Translations under genes and position numbers: made by a program
Assembly (NCBI RefSeq): GCF_014652715.1
Contig: NZ_BMZI01000002.1
Location: 192,934-246,759, forward strand
DNA length: 53,826 nucleotides
Direction of reading: 5' to 3'
Source: Salinicola rhizosphaerae
GTDB lineage: Bacteria > Pseudomonadota > Gammaproteobacteria > Pseudomonadales > Halomonadaceae
The notes under the pieces: model-generated
What the model was told of the DNA's origin: nothing
The model's input: only the letters and a program-made list of their open reading frames with translations
Database searches by the model: none
Shown here: in pieces, positions 7,273 to 15,062 of the stretch
Layout: each line of letters opens with the position of its first letter
Numbering within the stretch: position 1 is the stretch's first letter

Positions 7273-8181
7273 TTAAGAATTGCTAATATCGAGTCGGCTG
7301 ACCTTAAAAACATGACTCTTGCCTTTCCCCTTTTCAGAAATTGACCATCCTTCCAGTTCGCCGATTTTTCTGAAAGCGGAGACAACAAATCTTTTCAGGT
7401 TCTTTAATTTCAAGCTGTCAATATCTTCGTAAATTTCAACCCACTCGCCATTCACTTTTTTTCGTGAAACAAAGCCGTTGAGTAGTAAAGCCATACGCTC
7501 AGCATTGAAAGAATGAGTGCTACCGACATTGACGCTCGCACTCAACCTAGCGTGTAGCAAGTGAACAATACCCGCACGCGAACCAAGCTGTTTTCTTTCT
7601 ATAAGGTCTATATAGGTATACTGGTTTTCAAAAGCATAAGACAAAATGCTTGAAATGCCGATATACAACATTTCTTCTGTCTTATCCACTACCATTGATA
7701 TCATGTTTTCAGAGGTGATATATCTAACATTCTCAATTTCATAATTGACCTGAGAAAGCCTTTTCAAAGCTTCAATTAGCCTCTCCTTGCTTTGTTTAGA
7801 CCTACCCATACCAGAAGCCTTAAGAATCCCGTAGTAGCTGGTCTTGATAGCACGCGGGTGATTCGAGAAAGGAGAAAGCTCACTGGCTCCCTTATTCAAC
7901 TGGCTCAAAAGCTTCTCAGAAATAGAGCCCGGCTTAGGTTCAGGCGGTAGCAACAACCCCTGTTTTGCCGACAATCCAACGATTGCCAACAAAACGGACT
8001 GCTCGATAGCGTCAAGCTTTTCGAACATTCTGAAAGTGATATCAGCACCATTGTAGTTGTAGTGAACGATATCCTTGTCTCTTTCACCTTTCGTGTTGCT
8101 GACATGCGTAAAAATTGGTGCCAACAATGAAGCCGTATCGTTTTGGGCATAAGTGATTTCAGAAATCTGCGAATTTTTCAT
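7273..8181 (-). CDS. repC: RepC-like replication initiator (IncQ family)
   Basis: A 302-residue protein resembling RSF1010 RepC, the iteron-binding initiator. Shared features in order: an early hydrophilic region, a LxxxEQSVLLAIVGL...GLLLPPEPKPG block (about 65-100; RepC has GLVLGPEPK at the same place), a helix-turn-helix-like KTSYYGILKASGMGRSKQSKERLIEALKRL (about 130-160), and a C-terminal winged-helix part ending FRKIGELEGWSIS. The start at 8181 is preceded by AAGGAG and lies 23 bases inside the end of repA, so the two are translationally coupled. The open frame extends upstream to 8256 without an RBS. Its stop lies beside the iterons. No RepB-type primase is seen. Confidence 0.8.
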   Translation of the reverse strand: MKNSQISEITYAQNDTASLLAPIFTHVSNTKGERDKDIVHYNYNGADITFRMFEKLDAIEQSVLLAIVGLSAKQGLLLPPEPKPGSISEKLLSQLNKGASELSPFSNHPRAIKTSYYGILKASGMGRSKQSKERLIEALKRLSQVNYEIENVRYITSENMISMVVDKTEEMLYIGISSILSYAFENQYTYIDLIERKQLGSRAGIVHLLHARLSASVNVGSTHSFNAERMALLLNGFVSRKKVNGEWVEIYEDIDSLKLKNLKRFVVSAFRKIGELEGWSISEKGKGKSHVFKVSRLDISNS

Positions 8182-9100
8182 TAGAACTCTCCTTGTTGTT
8201 ATTGGATTCGACTTTCTTTGGCGTCCTTGCCTTGGTCGGTTTCTGTTTCTTTTCAAGCTCTACACGCTGTAGCGTGTAGCCAAAAATCTCGGGTCTGGGG
8301 TCTGACACTCTCTTGAACCATACGGGCTGTGGCTCCATTGCCAAATTGACCTTGCTAACGCCATATTCGACATATCTCTTTCTATCTTCTTCAGCGATAC
8401 CGAAATCAGTAGCGTCCTTCACGCTCATGGTTTTCATGTAGGACTGGAATCGAATGTTGTCGACAAGAACTGACGAGCCACGCGAAGACTGTTGCTCACC
8501 AGCCGTATCATTGACTGCAGAGCCTTTGTTCATGTGATGAAGAAACAAAATGGCACAAGCGTTTTTATCAGCAATCTTCAAGAGCTTATCGATTACTCGA
8601 CCCATGTCGCCTGAATCGTTCTCGTTGAGATTGTGAACCTTTTTGAAGGTATCAAGGATAATGATTCGGGAATTGCAGGCTAAGGCTTCCAGCCTGTTGA
8701 GAGTCGCCAGATTCTCAATATCGAAGGGTTCACTTGCTAACGGCATGATTTGAAGCTTGTCGGACGATATCGCCTTACGCTCTTCTTCACTTGAGGCGTG
8801 GTAAAGAGCATTGATTCTGTGTCTGAGAGCCAATGCTGGGTCTTCCAACGCAAGGTAGGTGATATTGCGGTCTTCAGGGTTTTGCTTGGCACCAATAGCT
8901 TTTCTGCCACCGCAGATTTCAGAAGCAATTGCTAAGGCCATTGCAGATTTTGAAGCACCACCAGCACCGACTAACGAACCAACGGTTCCAGAAACAAAAC
9001 CGGGTAATACAAAATCAAGGGGTTCAGGGATAGAGTTACCGACACCTTCGATATCAAAAAACTTCCAATTTTTCTCTTGTTGCTTATATATAGCTGTCAT
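8159..9100 (-). CDS. repA: RepA-like hexameric replicative helicase (IncQ family)
   Basis: A 313-residue RecA-fold ATPase closely patterned on RSF1010 RepA, which unwinds DNA at oriV. Walker A is GAGGASKS (45-52), Walker B is IIILDTF with Asp150, the motif FLHHMNKG follows (about 186-193), and GEQQSSRGSSVLVDNIR (201-217) corresponds to the RepA segment QQQASRGSSVLVDNIR. The N-terminal LDFVLPGFVSGTVGSLVG also matches. The start at 9100 follows AAAAGGAGAACAATT. Downstream repC overlaps it. The leader contains an inverted repeat that can hide the ribosome-binding site, and an antisense transcript is predicted across it. Confidence 0.88.
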   Translation of the reverse strand: MTAIYKQQEKNWKFFDIEGVGNSIPEPLDFVLPGFVSGTVGSLVGAGGASKSAMALAIASEICGGRKAIGAKQNPEDRNITYLALEDPALALRHRINALYHASSEEERKAISSDKLQIMPLASEPFDIENLATLNRLEALACNSRIIILDTFKKVHNLNENDSGDMGRVIDKLLKIADKNACAILFLHHMNKGSAVNDTAGEQQSSRGSSVLVDNIRFQSYMKTMSVKDATDFGIAEEDRKRYVEYGVSKVNLAMEPQPVWFKRVSDPRPEIFGYTLQRVELEKKQKPTKARTPKKVESNNNKESSNEKFADF

Positions 9101-9107
9101 AATTGTT

Positions 9108-9144
9108 CTCCTTTTGTATTGGTTATGACTTATTATAAAAGGAG
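9108..9144 (-). promoter_or_regulatory. Inverted repeat that can sequester the repA ribosome-binding site
   Basis: In the repA mRNA, CUCCUUUU (from 9144-9137) is perfectly complementary to AAAAGGAG (9115-9108), which is the repA Shine-Dalgarno sequence, with a 21-base loop. Pairing would block repA translation. The same stretch also contains a minus-strand TATAAT (9132-9137), so part of it may be a proximal promoter instead. Confidence 0.5.
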
Positions 9145-9155
9145 GCAAATAAAAG

Positions 9156-9185
9156 TTGACGCTTTAATATTATTTATGATATAAT
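9156..9185 (+). promoter_or_regulatory. Promoter of the antisense RNA
   Basis: TTGACG, 18-bp spacer, TATAAT with an upstream TG (TATGATATAAT). Among the candidates in the element this is the closest to a consensus sigma-70 promoter. It reads rightward, against repA. Confidence 0.72.
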
Positions 9186-9191
9186 ATTTTT

Positions 9192-9310
9192 GTTGTCAAT
9201 AAAGCGGAGTTCAAAAAGTTTCCTTCTAAGATTTTTTGGTTTTCAGCTTCGTTTTATTGCCTTCTGTTAAAATCCTTAATTACTCACCCACTTAATTGTG
9301 GGTGTTTTAT
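9192..9310 (+). ncRNA. Candidate countertranscript RNA antisense to the repA leader
   Basis: A predicted transcript of about 120 nt runs from the promoter at 9156-9185 to a terminator hairpin CACCCAC-TTAATT-GTGGGTG (9285-9304) followed by TTTTATTATTAT. It contains no plausible gene. The leftward repA promoter (9312-9341) starts RNA at about 9305, so the two RNAs would be fully complementary over about 110 nt. Plasmids commonly control copy number this way. Its existence here is inferred from promoter and terminator only. Confidence 0.55.
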
Positions 9311-9311
9311 T

Positions 9312-9341
9312 ATTATATCATATAAAACTTAAAAGTGTTAA
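9312..9341 (-). promoter_or_regulatory. Distal repA-repC promoter
   Basis: On the minus strand: TTAACA (9341-9336), 18-bp spacer, TATAAT (9317-9312) with extended TATGATATAAT. A near-palindrome CTAAAAA...TTTTTAG at 9360-9381 lies just upstream and recurs at 33343-33364 before another promoter of this class. Confidence 0.6.
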
Positions 9342-9396
9342 TTATTTTTCAATTATTTGCTAAAAAAGTAAACCTTTTTAGGGAAAAGCTTGATAT

Positions 9397-10068
9397 TTAA
9401 CGGGCTGAACTTAACGCACCCCACTTGTCGACTTCAACAGATTTTGAATCGCCTGAGCTATAAAAAGCCTGTTCTTTTGCTGAGTTTGTTAAACCCCTTT
9501 TTAGATTTGACCAGTTGTCCTCTTTTTCAGTTTCTTTTGTTGTTTCGACACTACTTCTTGAAATTATTTTCGAGACTTCAGGGCTGAGAACATAATCAGT
9601 TTGCCCTAGAGCGATTTGATTGCCGAACACGAAATTAGCCTGATAAAAAGGAAGGTCGAAGTGGTCCGAATCCTTTGGCTTGAAGGCTACAAGGCCAGTC
9701 GCCCAGCCTTTTGCGAGTGAATCAACTTTCCCCGTTGTGTAAACAGTTACAGCTTGAGAAGCGGTGTCCGTTCTAACAGTGCAATCCAGTTGTTCACACT
9801 CAATGCCGTAAGCCACTGCCTGAGACTTCAAAATCTTTGACATTGATAGATTGAAAACTGTTTCTTTAACTATCTGCTGACCTTGAGCGTTAATTCCTTG
9901 CTTTTCAATGACAATGGTTTTGCCGTGGCTTGTCGATACGGCAACACCTGAGCCGTAAGGTAAAATCGATAATGGTGTGTTTCGTGCTTCCTGTGCTGTA
10001 AGTGAAAAGTCTGCGAAAGCACTTGTTGACAGAATTGAAGCTATAATTGCGATAGTTGTTTTTCTCAT
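9397..10068 (-). CDS. Secreted protein of unknown function
   Basis: A 223-residue protein with a clear signal peptide (MRKTTIAIIASILSTSAFA, cleavage near residue 19). The mature part is a soluble periplasmic-type domain with two close cysteines (ECEQLDC, about 96-102). The C-terminal 50 residues are charged and low in hydrophobicity. It lies 13 bases downstream of the 437-residue secreted protein and is surely in the same operon from the promoter at about 11425. I do not recognise a family. Pairing with another secreted protein suggests an envelope-located role. Confidence 0.65.
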   Translation of the reverse strand: MRKTTIAIIASILSTSAFADFSLTAQEARNTPLSILPYGSGVAVSTSHGKTIVIEKQGINAQGQQIVKETVFNLSMSKILKSQAVAYGIECEQLDCTVRTDTASQAVTVYTTGKVDSLAKGWATGLVAFKPKDSDHFDLPFYQANFVFGNQIALGQTDYVLSPEVSKIISRSSVETTKETEKEDNWSNLKRGLTNSAKEQAFYSSGDSKSVEVDKWGALSSAR

Positions 10069-10081
10069 TATCTTTCTCCCG

Positions 10082-11395
10082 TTATTTTAATTCATTCCAT
10101 TCTTTATTCTGCTCGGTAAACCTCTTATCCCAGTTCTTTTTTTCTTTAGCAAACTCAGCGTTTATATCGCCAAGATTCTTACCTAGCGGACCTTCGTTAC
10201 CCAGGTCTCTCATCACATTTTTCCACTTCATAGCCCAGTCGCCTTCTTTTTTTAGCGATTCTGTGTCGGATATGGCGTCTATTTGTGTGAGGTTCGTTGT
10301 GGAAACATCTGTAAAATTGGTATTACCGTTAATCGCACCAAAACCAGCAGTAGCCATAGCACCCATGGCACCGCCCCACAGACCTGAAGAAGCTAAACCA
10401 ATGCCACCCGTCGCATAACCTATAGCGAAAGACACTGCGATTAATGTAATGCCAGTCCAACCGGATTTAGATCGTTTGTCATAAAAAACCACAATGTCTT
10501 CTTGAGGGAAACTTGACATATATTTAGATTCTCCGGGCTCTCCGTAATGCGGGTTTTTTCCATCATCAACGGGGTGAATGTTCATTCCAGAAATTACAGT
10601 TTTACCATTTTTCAGAATGTAGAAAGGTTTTTCCACGGTGCCAAAATCATTGCCAATATCCGCCGGAGTCATTAAAGCCCATGAGGGTTTGAATCGAGCT
10701 TCTACGTGGGTCGTGATTTTTTTTCTAAATGGTCCTCCAGAACTAGTTGTCCAGACTCTAACCCTCGGCTCTAAATAACAAAATACTCCCACGGTAGCCC
10801 CCATATGCTGAGCAAAAATTCCCATAGCAGTTTGAAGGCCGTAAGGTTTGATTTTAACAAATGACCTTTTATATTCGTCTTCTGTCGTTTTGAAATTTTC
10901 AAAAGGGTTTCCGCCAAAGCGGTCATTGATAATTTCCATTTGCGCCTTAGACATCTCGCCACCATCTTCCCGGCTATCGAAATAATACGGCGACACGAAA
11001 CGCTGATACAAAGTCGCAGAGCCATCGGGGTGTCTTTTCATGTTAACGACAACGATAGTACCCATGTCGTTTGCCCCATCAAACATGCCCATGACCACGG
11101 GTTGATTGTTCGTAAAAGAGACTATGCTAGAAGTAGCGACTTCTTCTGGAGAAAGCTGGGTTGTAACGATACTGAAATCGTTATTGATATTGACTTTCCC
11201 TGCTTGAATGAATTTGTTCAAGTTGAAGCTTGTATCACCATAGTCAACATATGCTTCAACAAATTCTCTTGAATCAACCTGTTCCCATCCGTCAGCTACT
11301 GCCCCTGCACCGTATGTAAGAACAGTGGTTCCAAGCACAGCTTGGTAAATGTATTTTTTGGATTGTCTTCCTATCTCGTTGTTGTTATATATCAT
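10082..11395 (-). CDS. Exported or membrane-anchored protein of unknown function
   Basis: A 437-residue protein with an N-terminal hydrophobic segment (about 14-34, AVA|DG possible cleavage). A long mixed beta-rich domain follows to about 310. A hydrophobic glycine/alanine-rich stretch at about 312-355 (ITLIAVSFAIGYATGGIGLAS and onward) looks like a membrane hairpin, and the tail is charged, probably coiled (DINAEFAKEKKNWDKRF). The start at 11395 has ATGGAGAAA upstream and promoter TATGATATAAT at about 11425-11430. No family was recognised. The glycine-rich hairpin resembles membrane-inserting segments of secreted effectors or conjugation proteins, but that is only a resemblance. Confidence 0.65.
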   Translation of the reverse strand: MIYNNNEIGRQSKKYIYQAVLGTTVLTYGAGAVADGWEQVDSREFVEAYVDYGDTSFNLNKFIQAGKVNINNDFSIVTTQLSPEEVATSSIVSFTNNQPVVMGMFDGANDMGTIVVVNMKRHPDGSATLYQRFVSPYYFDSREDGGEMSKAQMEIINDRFGGNPFENFKTTEDEYKRSFVKIKPYGLQTAMGIFAQHMGATVGVFCYLEPRVRVWTTSSGGPFRKKITTHVEARFKPSWALMTPADIGNDFGTVEKPFYILKNGKTVISGMNIHPVDDGKNPHYGEPGESKYMSSFPQEDIVVFYDKRSKSGWTGITLIAVSFAIGYATGGIGLASSGLWGGAMGAMATAGFGAINGNTNFTDVSTTNLTQIDAISDTESLKKEGDWAMKWKNVMRDLGNEGPLGKNLGDINAEFAKEKKNWDKRFTEQNKEWNELK

Positions 11396-11424
11396 TGTTT
11401 TTCTCCATTTTTGTTATGGCTTAT

Positions 11425-11434
11425 ATTATATCAT
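11425..11434 (-). promoter_or_regulatory. Extended -10 promoter of the two-gene secreted-protein operon
   Basis: Minus-strand TATGATATAAT, the same extended -10 found before six other transcription units of the element. The leader AAGCCATAACAAAAATGGAGAA leads to the gene at 11395. Confidence 0.55.
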
Positions 11435-11541
11435 ATTTTACTAAATAAATCATTTTCCTAATTGTAAGAGATTGGCTATTGACACCGATATCGATTCGAT
11501 CAATTCTTGACCTGAAAAATAGATAAGGGAAGGGTTGGGGA

Positions 11542-12195
11542 ATGCGTTTCGATCATGTCAAAATTCTACAGGTAGTTGAGCAGGACAACCGCTCATCAAC
11601 TATTTATAGTGAAGGGTTTGGCGAATACAAGGATATTAAAACCGAACACAGCGGTAGCATCGTGACAAAGGTGCTGTTGCAAAATATAAAAACCGGCAGG
11701 CAACGAACTTGGTCATTCAACAACACAAAATTAGACTTCTGGCAAGGCCACGAGTTAATCATGGCTTACGACGAAGAAGGTCTAATCATGTTCTACAACA
11801 AGTCTACTGGCGAAATTGTCCGCATGCGGGGCGAAATCGGCTTTAACGGAAACCTGAAAGGTGAAGTCATCAAATGTGGCTTCATATGTCTTCTAGCTAC
11901 GTTTCTACCTATTTTCGGCTTGCTCACCATTTTCGCCATTAACAAAAAATCCGGCAATGGCCCTGAAATCGACAAGCTTAATAAACACATGTGTGCTTAT
12001 GTTTTTTCCTTTAGTTTGGTTTTGTGCTGGGTTTACTACAATTTCGGGTTGGTGTTTGGATTTGGGGTTAGCGTGCTAAGTGCGATACCCATCACGATAG
12101 TCAGCCTGATTATAGGGTTCAGAGGCATCAAAGGTGGCGGTGGCTACTTTCAAAGCGTCGAACGGTCACTAATGGCTGAAGCTCAGAACACCTAA
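11542..12195 (+). CDS. Membrane protein of unknown function, two or three TM
   Basis: A 217-residue protein. The N-terminal 105 residues form a soluble beta-rich domain (RTWSFNNTKLDFWQGHELIMAYD), followed by three hydrophobic segments (about 112-132, 150-168, 172-193). The start has AAGGGTTGGGGA upstream. A TTGACA at 11479-11484 gives a possible -35, but the -10 is poor. Less AT-rich than its neighbours and on the opposite strand from the small-protein array, so it may be a later addition together with the next small gene. An N-terminal domain ahead of a TM bundle recalls proteins that sense or modify membranes. No family was recognised. Confidence 0.6.
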   Translation: MRFDHVKILQVVEQDNRSSTIYSEGFGEYKDIKTEHSGSIVTKVLLQNIKTGRQRTWSFNNTKLDFWQGHELIMAYDEEGLIMFYNKSTGEIVRMRGEIGFNGNLKGEVIKCGFICLLATFLPIFGLLTIFAINKKSGNGPEIDKLNKHMCAYVFSFSLVLCWVYYNFGLVFGFGVSVLSAIPITIVSLIIGFRGIKGGGGYFQSVERSLMAEAQNT

Positions 12196-12209
12196 CAAGG
12201 GGAACAATC

Positions 12210-12449
12210 ATGAAGACACGCACACTCGCTCTCACAGCCTTTTTGCTGGCAATCAGCACCACCACTGCCCACGCTCAAGAATCCGACGAACTGACCGGCT
12301 ACGAAGAAACCGTTGGCGGTGTGTATGTCGATCAAGCCTACTGCAAGAAAATGTGGCGGGGTGAAGTCGAGATTCCAGCAGAATCGCATGACAAAATCGT
12401 GGATGTCTGTATCGACATTGACACTGGCGGGCCGGAAGGCCGGTTCTGA
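12210..12449 (+). CDS. Small secreted protein, 79 residues
   Basis: A signal peptide (MKTRTLALTAFLLAISTTTAHA, cleavage after residue 22) is followed by a 57-residue acidic mature part with two cysteines (YCKKMW and VDVCID) that probably form a disulfide. It begins 14 bases after the membrane protein at 11542 with AAGGGGAACAATC as RBS, so the two form an operon. The GVYVDQAYCKKMWRGEVEIP stretch is reminiscent of TrbM-like conjugation proteins in spirit only. A terminator follows at 12470. Confidence 0.6.
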   Translation: MKTRTLALTAFLLAISTTTAHAQESDELTGYEETVGGVYVDQAYCKKMWRGEVEIPAESHDKIVDVCIDIDTGGPEGRF

Positions 12450-12469
12450 GTTCATTGCCTTCAACATGG

Positions 12470-12495
12470 GGGAGCCTTCAATGGCTCCCTTTTTT
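12470..12495 (+). terminator. Terminator after the two-gene rightward operon
   Basis: GGGAGCC-TTCAAT-GGCTCCC followed by six T. It overlaps the last codons of the convergent gene at 12478. Confidence 0.85.
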
Positions 12496-13125
12496 GTTGG
12501 CAATTGCCATCAACTGCTTCAGTACTGTGGCTGGAACCACACCATCACGCATCTCGCGGGCGTTGTAGCCTGCGATCCACTGGTAAACGGATCTGGCCAT
12601 CACAGCACGGCAATAGGCTGAATCCGGGTCCAACACCTCCAGACCGAACCTCTCTACCGCGTCGACGAGCGAAATGCAGTGACCGGCACCTGTGAACCAG
12701 CGAGCTTCAAGGTCTAGGCTCACATCCATCGAGAACCTGTCATTGATACAAGCGTTGATAGCCGGGACCAAAGCACATTCGCTGTATGTGACCACGGTGC
12801 GTGGGCCTATAATCCTTCTCACACGGCCAAAAACGTCTTCTAAACGTGGGTAGCACGCTAGCTGGTCGAATGTCTCACCTGTAGCGGTTTCGCCTTCAAA
12901 TGGGATATCTGGGCATATTGGGGTTGCACACAATAGGTGGCCCCTGTGGTCGATTACGGCAAGGTCCGATACCTGACCGTCTGGCGTTTTGGAAACCTCA
13001 ACGAACACAGGCAAGAATTTCATGAGCATTTCAGCCTGAAAGCTTGCTTCCGTTCGTTTGTCCTCATTGGTGGGGGCTGTGGTTACGAAGGCTTGGGGCT
13101 TACCGTCTTTGTTAAATATTAACAT
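12478..13125 (-). CDS. Protein of 215 residues, possibly a degenerate DEDD-fold exonuclease
   Basis: A soluble protein of unknown function. The middle (about 45-130) follows the secondary-structure order of DnaQ/ExoX-type 3'-5' exonucleases: strands LAVIDHRGHLLCATPI, then FEGETATGETFDQL, a helix LEDVFGRVRRIIG and strand RTVVTYS. The acidic D-x-E pair expected in an active enzyme is not evident, so it may be non-catalytic or the resemblance may be accidental. The start at 13125 has AAAAGGAGAACAATA. It is the last gene of the leftward small-protein operon. The base composition is less AT-rich than its upstream neighbours. Confidence 0.6.
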   Translation of the reverse strand: MLIFNKDGKPQAFVTTAPTNEDKRTEASFQAEMLMKFLPVFVEVSKTPDGQVSDLAVIDHRGHLLCATPICPDIPFEGETATGETFDQLACYPRLEDVFGRVRRIIGPRTVVTYSECALVPAINACINDRFSMDVSLDLEARWFTGAGHCISLVDAVERFGLEVLDPDSAYCRAVMARSVYQWIAGYNAREMRDGVVPATVLKQLMAIANKKGSH

Positions 13126-13146
13126 TATTGTTCTCCTTTTCTTGTT

Positions 13147-13395
13147 TTAGTAATTTGCTAGTTCGTATTCTTCAACCCATCTGTCCTCTGAGTCGGTGCC
13201 GAAGTAGATTTCATCGACTGGCTCCAAGACTCGGGATTCGTAAAAACAGGCTTCTTCGTAGTGCTGGTAGGCTTTCTCAACTGTAAAGCGTGAAAGGTCT
13301 AGCTCTTCGGATTCGATAAGCTCAAGTAGTTCTTCTGTGTCTTCAACACTGTAAAAAGCAAGTATCATGGTTAGTTTGATTTTGTTGATATCCAT
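13147..13395 (-). CDS. Small acidic protein, 82 residues
   Basis: A soluble, strongly acidic, helical protein (ELLELIESEELDLS in the middle; net negative) of unknown function. I chose the start at 13395 because AAGGAGAACAAAGAT precedes it; the longer open frame upstream overlaps the neighbouring gene out of frame and has no RBS. Strong acidity in a mobile element may point to a DNA mimic or a partner of a basic protein, which is speculation. Confidence 0.6.
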   Translation of the reverse strand: MDINKIKLTMILAFYSVEDTEELLELIESEELDLSRFTVEKAYQHYEEACFYESRVLEPVDEIYFGTDSEDRWVEEYELANY

Positions 13396-13414
13396 ATCTT
13401 TGTTCTCCTTGTTT

Positions 13415-13903
13415 TTAGTCAGCTTCCGTGCCGACCTTGTTTCTGTGTTTTTGTGATAGGGCTTCTGCTTCTTCGTGAAGCTCCTTGTAAAGCTGAATCC
13501 TTTGGGCTTCGAAGAAAAACTCACGCTGTGCTTTTGCATTGAATTCGTCCACGAAGTTTGGATTGTATTCAACTTGGTTGAAGTCAAGATTTTGTTGCAG
13601 ATATGCACTTGCATTCAAACAGGCTGTTGGCTTGATAGCTTGCTTGTCGCTGTTAGCCACACACTGTGAAATCAATTCAGCTTGAAGGACTTCTGAAAGC
13701 TTCTGAGCATTGTTGAGTTTCTGCGTTAACTGATACTGGATTCGAGCGTTGAAGGCTTCCTGAGCCTTGTTAGCTTTGTAGCCTTCGCTAGCGAATTCGC
13801 TTATCTTGTGAATCATGTGGTCGTAAGTCAGAACGAAAGTGACGCCACTTGTGAAAGCTGATACCAGTAAAATGCCTGTAATATTTTTGATTGTTGTTTG
13901 CAT
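13415..13903 (-). CDS. Single-pass membrane protein with coiled periplasmic domain
   Basis: 162 residues: one N-terminal TM segment (about 8-26, ITGILLVSAFTSGVTFVLTY), then a long helical region rich in Gln, Glu and Ala with two cysteines (SQCVANS and TACLN). The start at 13903 has AAAAAAGGAGAAACGCT. The layout resembles small envelope lipoprotein/TrbK-like accessory proteins of transfer systems, but I recognise no family. It is part of the leftward operon that starts near 15278. Confidence 0.6.
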   Translation of the reverse strand: MQTTIKNITGILLVSAFTSGVTFVLTYDHMIHKISEFASEGYKANKAQEAFNARIQYQLTQKLNNAQKLSEVLQAELISQCVANSDKQAIKPTACLNASAYLQQNLDFNQVEYNPNFVDEFNAKAQREFFFEAQRIQLYKELHEEAEALSQKHRNKVGTEAD

Positions 13904-13934
13904 AGCGTTTCTCCTTTTTTGTTGTTATGCAGAA

Positions 13935-14087
13935 TTATCCTTCCTTGATTTCCTTGTAGAGCAGTAAAAGCATGACTGACGATACCGGCACCATAAGCAA
14001 TGGTTTAACCATGTTGGGTGCTAAGAAGTAAATGCATACGTCAATCAATATCAAAACTGCTATCACATACTGTCTGTATTCGTTCAT
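13935..14087 (-). CDS. Small two-TM protein, 50 residues
   Basis: MNEYRQYV followed by two hydrophobic segments (about 7-23 and 28-43) and a lysine-rich end. The start at 14087 is preceded by GGGAGGATATGAT. The stop of the upstream gene (14089) lies next to this start. It is one of a run of tiny membrane proteins of unknown function. Confidence 0.6.
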   Translation of the reverse strand: MNEYRQYVIAVLILIDVCIYFLAPNMVKPLLMVPVSSVMLLLLYKEIKEG

Positions 14088-14088
14088 A

Positions 14089-14373
14089 TCATATCCTCCC
14101 TTGTTCGATAAGTTGTTTAGTCGCAATCTGGTAGCCTTTATGGTTTTCCATAACTTCGTTGAAAATGTCTTTTATTGTCTGAGCGGTTTTTTGTGTAAAC
14201 AGACCGGCTTCAAGCTTCTCTATTTTTTGAGATACCTTTCTGGCTTTGTTGAGCTTCTGATTTTGGCTGTCAACGATATAGACTCTGTGTTCAGTCGTTG
14301 AAGACTTGGTGAACAGCAGTCTAAGTTCCAGCTTTCCGATAATGTTTATAATTTGGTGTATGTTTAGTTTCAT
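14089..14373 (-). CDS. Small soluble protein, 94 residues
   Basis: Basic helical protein of unknown function. Residues about 25-45, with RVYIVDSQNQKLNKA, resemble RLFVVDSDNKKLTKG in the 108-residue protein at 16832-17158, so the two are probably distant paralogues. It starts between membrane-protein genes of the operon with a weak RBS (AAGGAGTAAGCC). Confidence 0.58.
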   Translation of the reverse strand: MKLNIHQIINIIGKLELRLLFTKSSTTEHRVYIVDSQNQKLNKARKVSQKIEKLEAGLFTQKTAQTIKDIFNEVMENHKGYQIATKQLIEQGRI

Positions 14374-14383
14374 GGCTTACTCC

Positions 14384-14557
14384 TTAGCTCACATAATCTA
14401 TAACTTTTGAAGCTAACGGGAAGACTGAGACCACTGCACTGATACCCATAACGACCTGAGCCACTGGGCTCATATCGAAGCTTGTTAAGAATCCAAAAGC
14501 TATGAATGGAAGTAGAAACATTGAAACTTGATTGATAAAAGTTCTGATTGTGCCCAT
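14384..14557 (-). CDS. Small two-TM protein, 57 residues
   Basis: Two hydrophobic segments (about 8-25 and 32-50) joined by a short polar turn. Its ATG shares a base with the TAA of the upstream gene (TAATG at 14559-14555), a sign of translational coupling. The longer open frame upstream runs in another frame over the preceding gene and is not used. Confidence 0.58.
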   Translation of the reverse strand: MGTIRTFINQVSMFLLPFIAFGFLTSFDMSPVAQVVMGISAVVSVFPLASKVIDYVS

Positions 14558-14883
14558 TATTTTTCTCCTTTGATTTTTTTGGTTGTCATGTAGCCAAGTT
14601 TGCCTAAGCCTTTGCCAAAGCTGTAAGCCCAAATGCTTAGGGTTGTGATAATCAGTGCGGACATGACCAAGGCCATCGCTATGAAGGAATATTGGATTCC
14701 GGCCACTGACTGAAGAATGATTGAAACTATGTGAGCGACCAAGCAAAGGACAAAGTAAAAAATTAACAGCCTTCTTAGCTTTGTGACCCAGTTCCATTTG
14801 CTGACAGACACAGCGTCTTTGGCTTTTTGTTTTGACCTATCTTTGACAAAATTTATTCTGTTTTTGAAATTGAAGCTTTTCAT
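14557..14883 (-). CDS. Small membrane protein, 108 residues, two TM
   Basis: A basic N-terminal tail of about 35 residues (KNRINFVKDRSKQKAKDAVS), two TM segments (about 40-60 and 66-88) and a lysine-rich end (KKIKGEK). The start at 14883 has AACAAGGAGAACAATA. Both basic ends should lie in the cytoplasm. Unknown function. Confidence 0.6.
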   Translation of the reverse strand: MKSFNFKNRINFVKDRSKQKAKDAVSVSKWNWVTKLRRLLIFYFVLCLVAHIVSIILQSVAGIQYSFIAMALVMSALIITTLSIWAYSFGKGLGKLGYMTTKKIKGEK

Positions 14884-14897
14884 TATTGTTCTCCTTG

Positions 14898-15062
14898 TTA
14901 AAATATTTCAGTTAAAAAGTCAGCGAGTTTTGGAATGCTTGCAGTAGCACCACAAACTAGGGTCAGACCTAACGCTATGCTCAGTGCTGGTGTGAAAGTT
15001 GTGAAAGCAAGCAATAACGCAAACGCTAGAAATGGCAATGTGGCTAATAGTATTGTTTTCAT
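14898..15062 (-). CDS. Small two-TM protein, 54 residues
   Basis: MKTILLATLPFLAFALLLAF opens the first of two hydrophobic segments, and the second follows after about residue 28. The start at 15062 overlaps the end of the upstream gene (stop at 15059) and has AAAGGAGATTCAAT. The size and layout resemble the 57-residue protein two genes downstream, so they could be paralogues. Confidence 0.58.
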   Translation of the reverse strand: MKTILLATLPFLAFALLLAFTTFTPALSIALGLTLVCGATASIPKLADFLTEIF

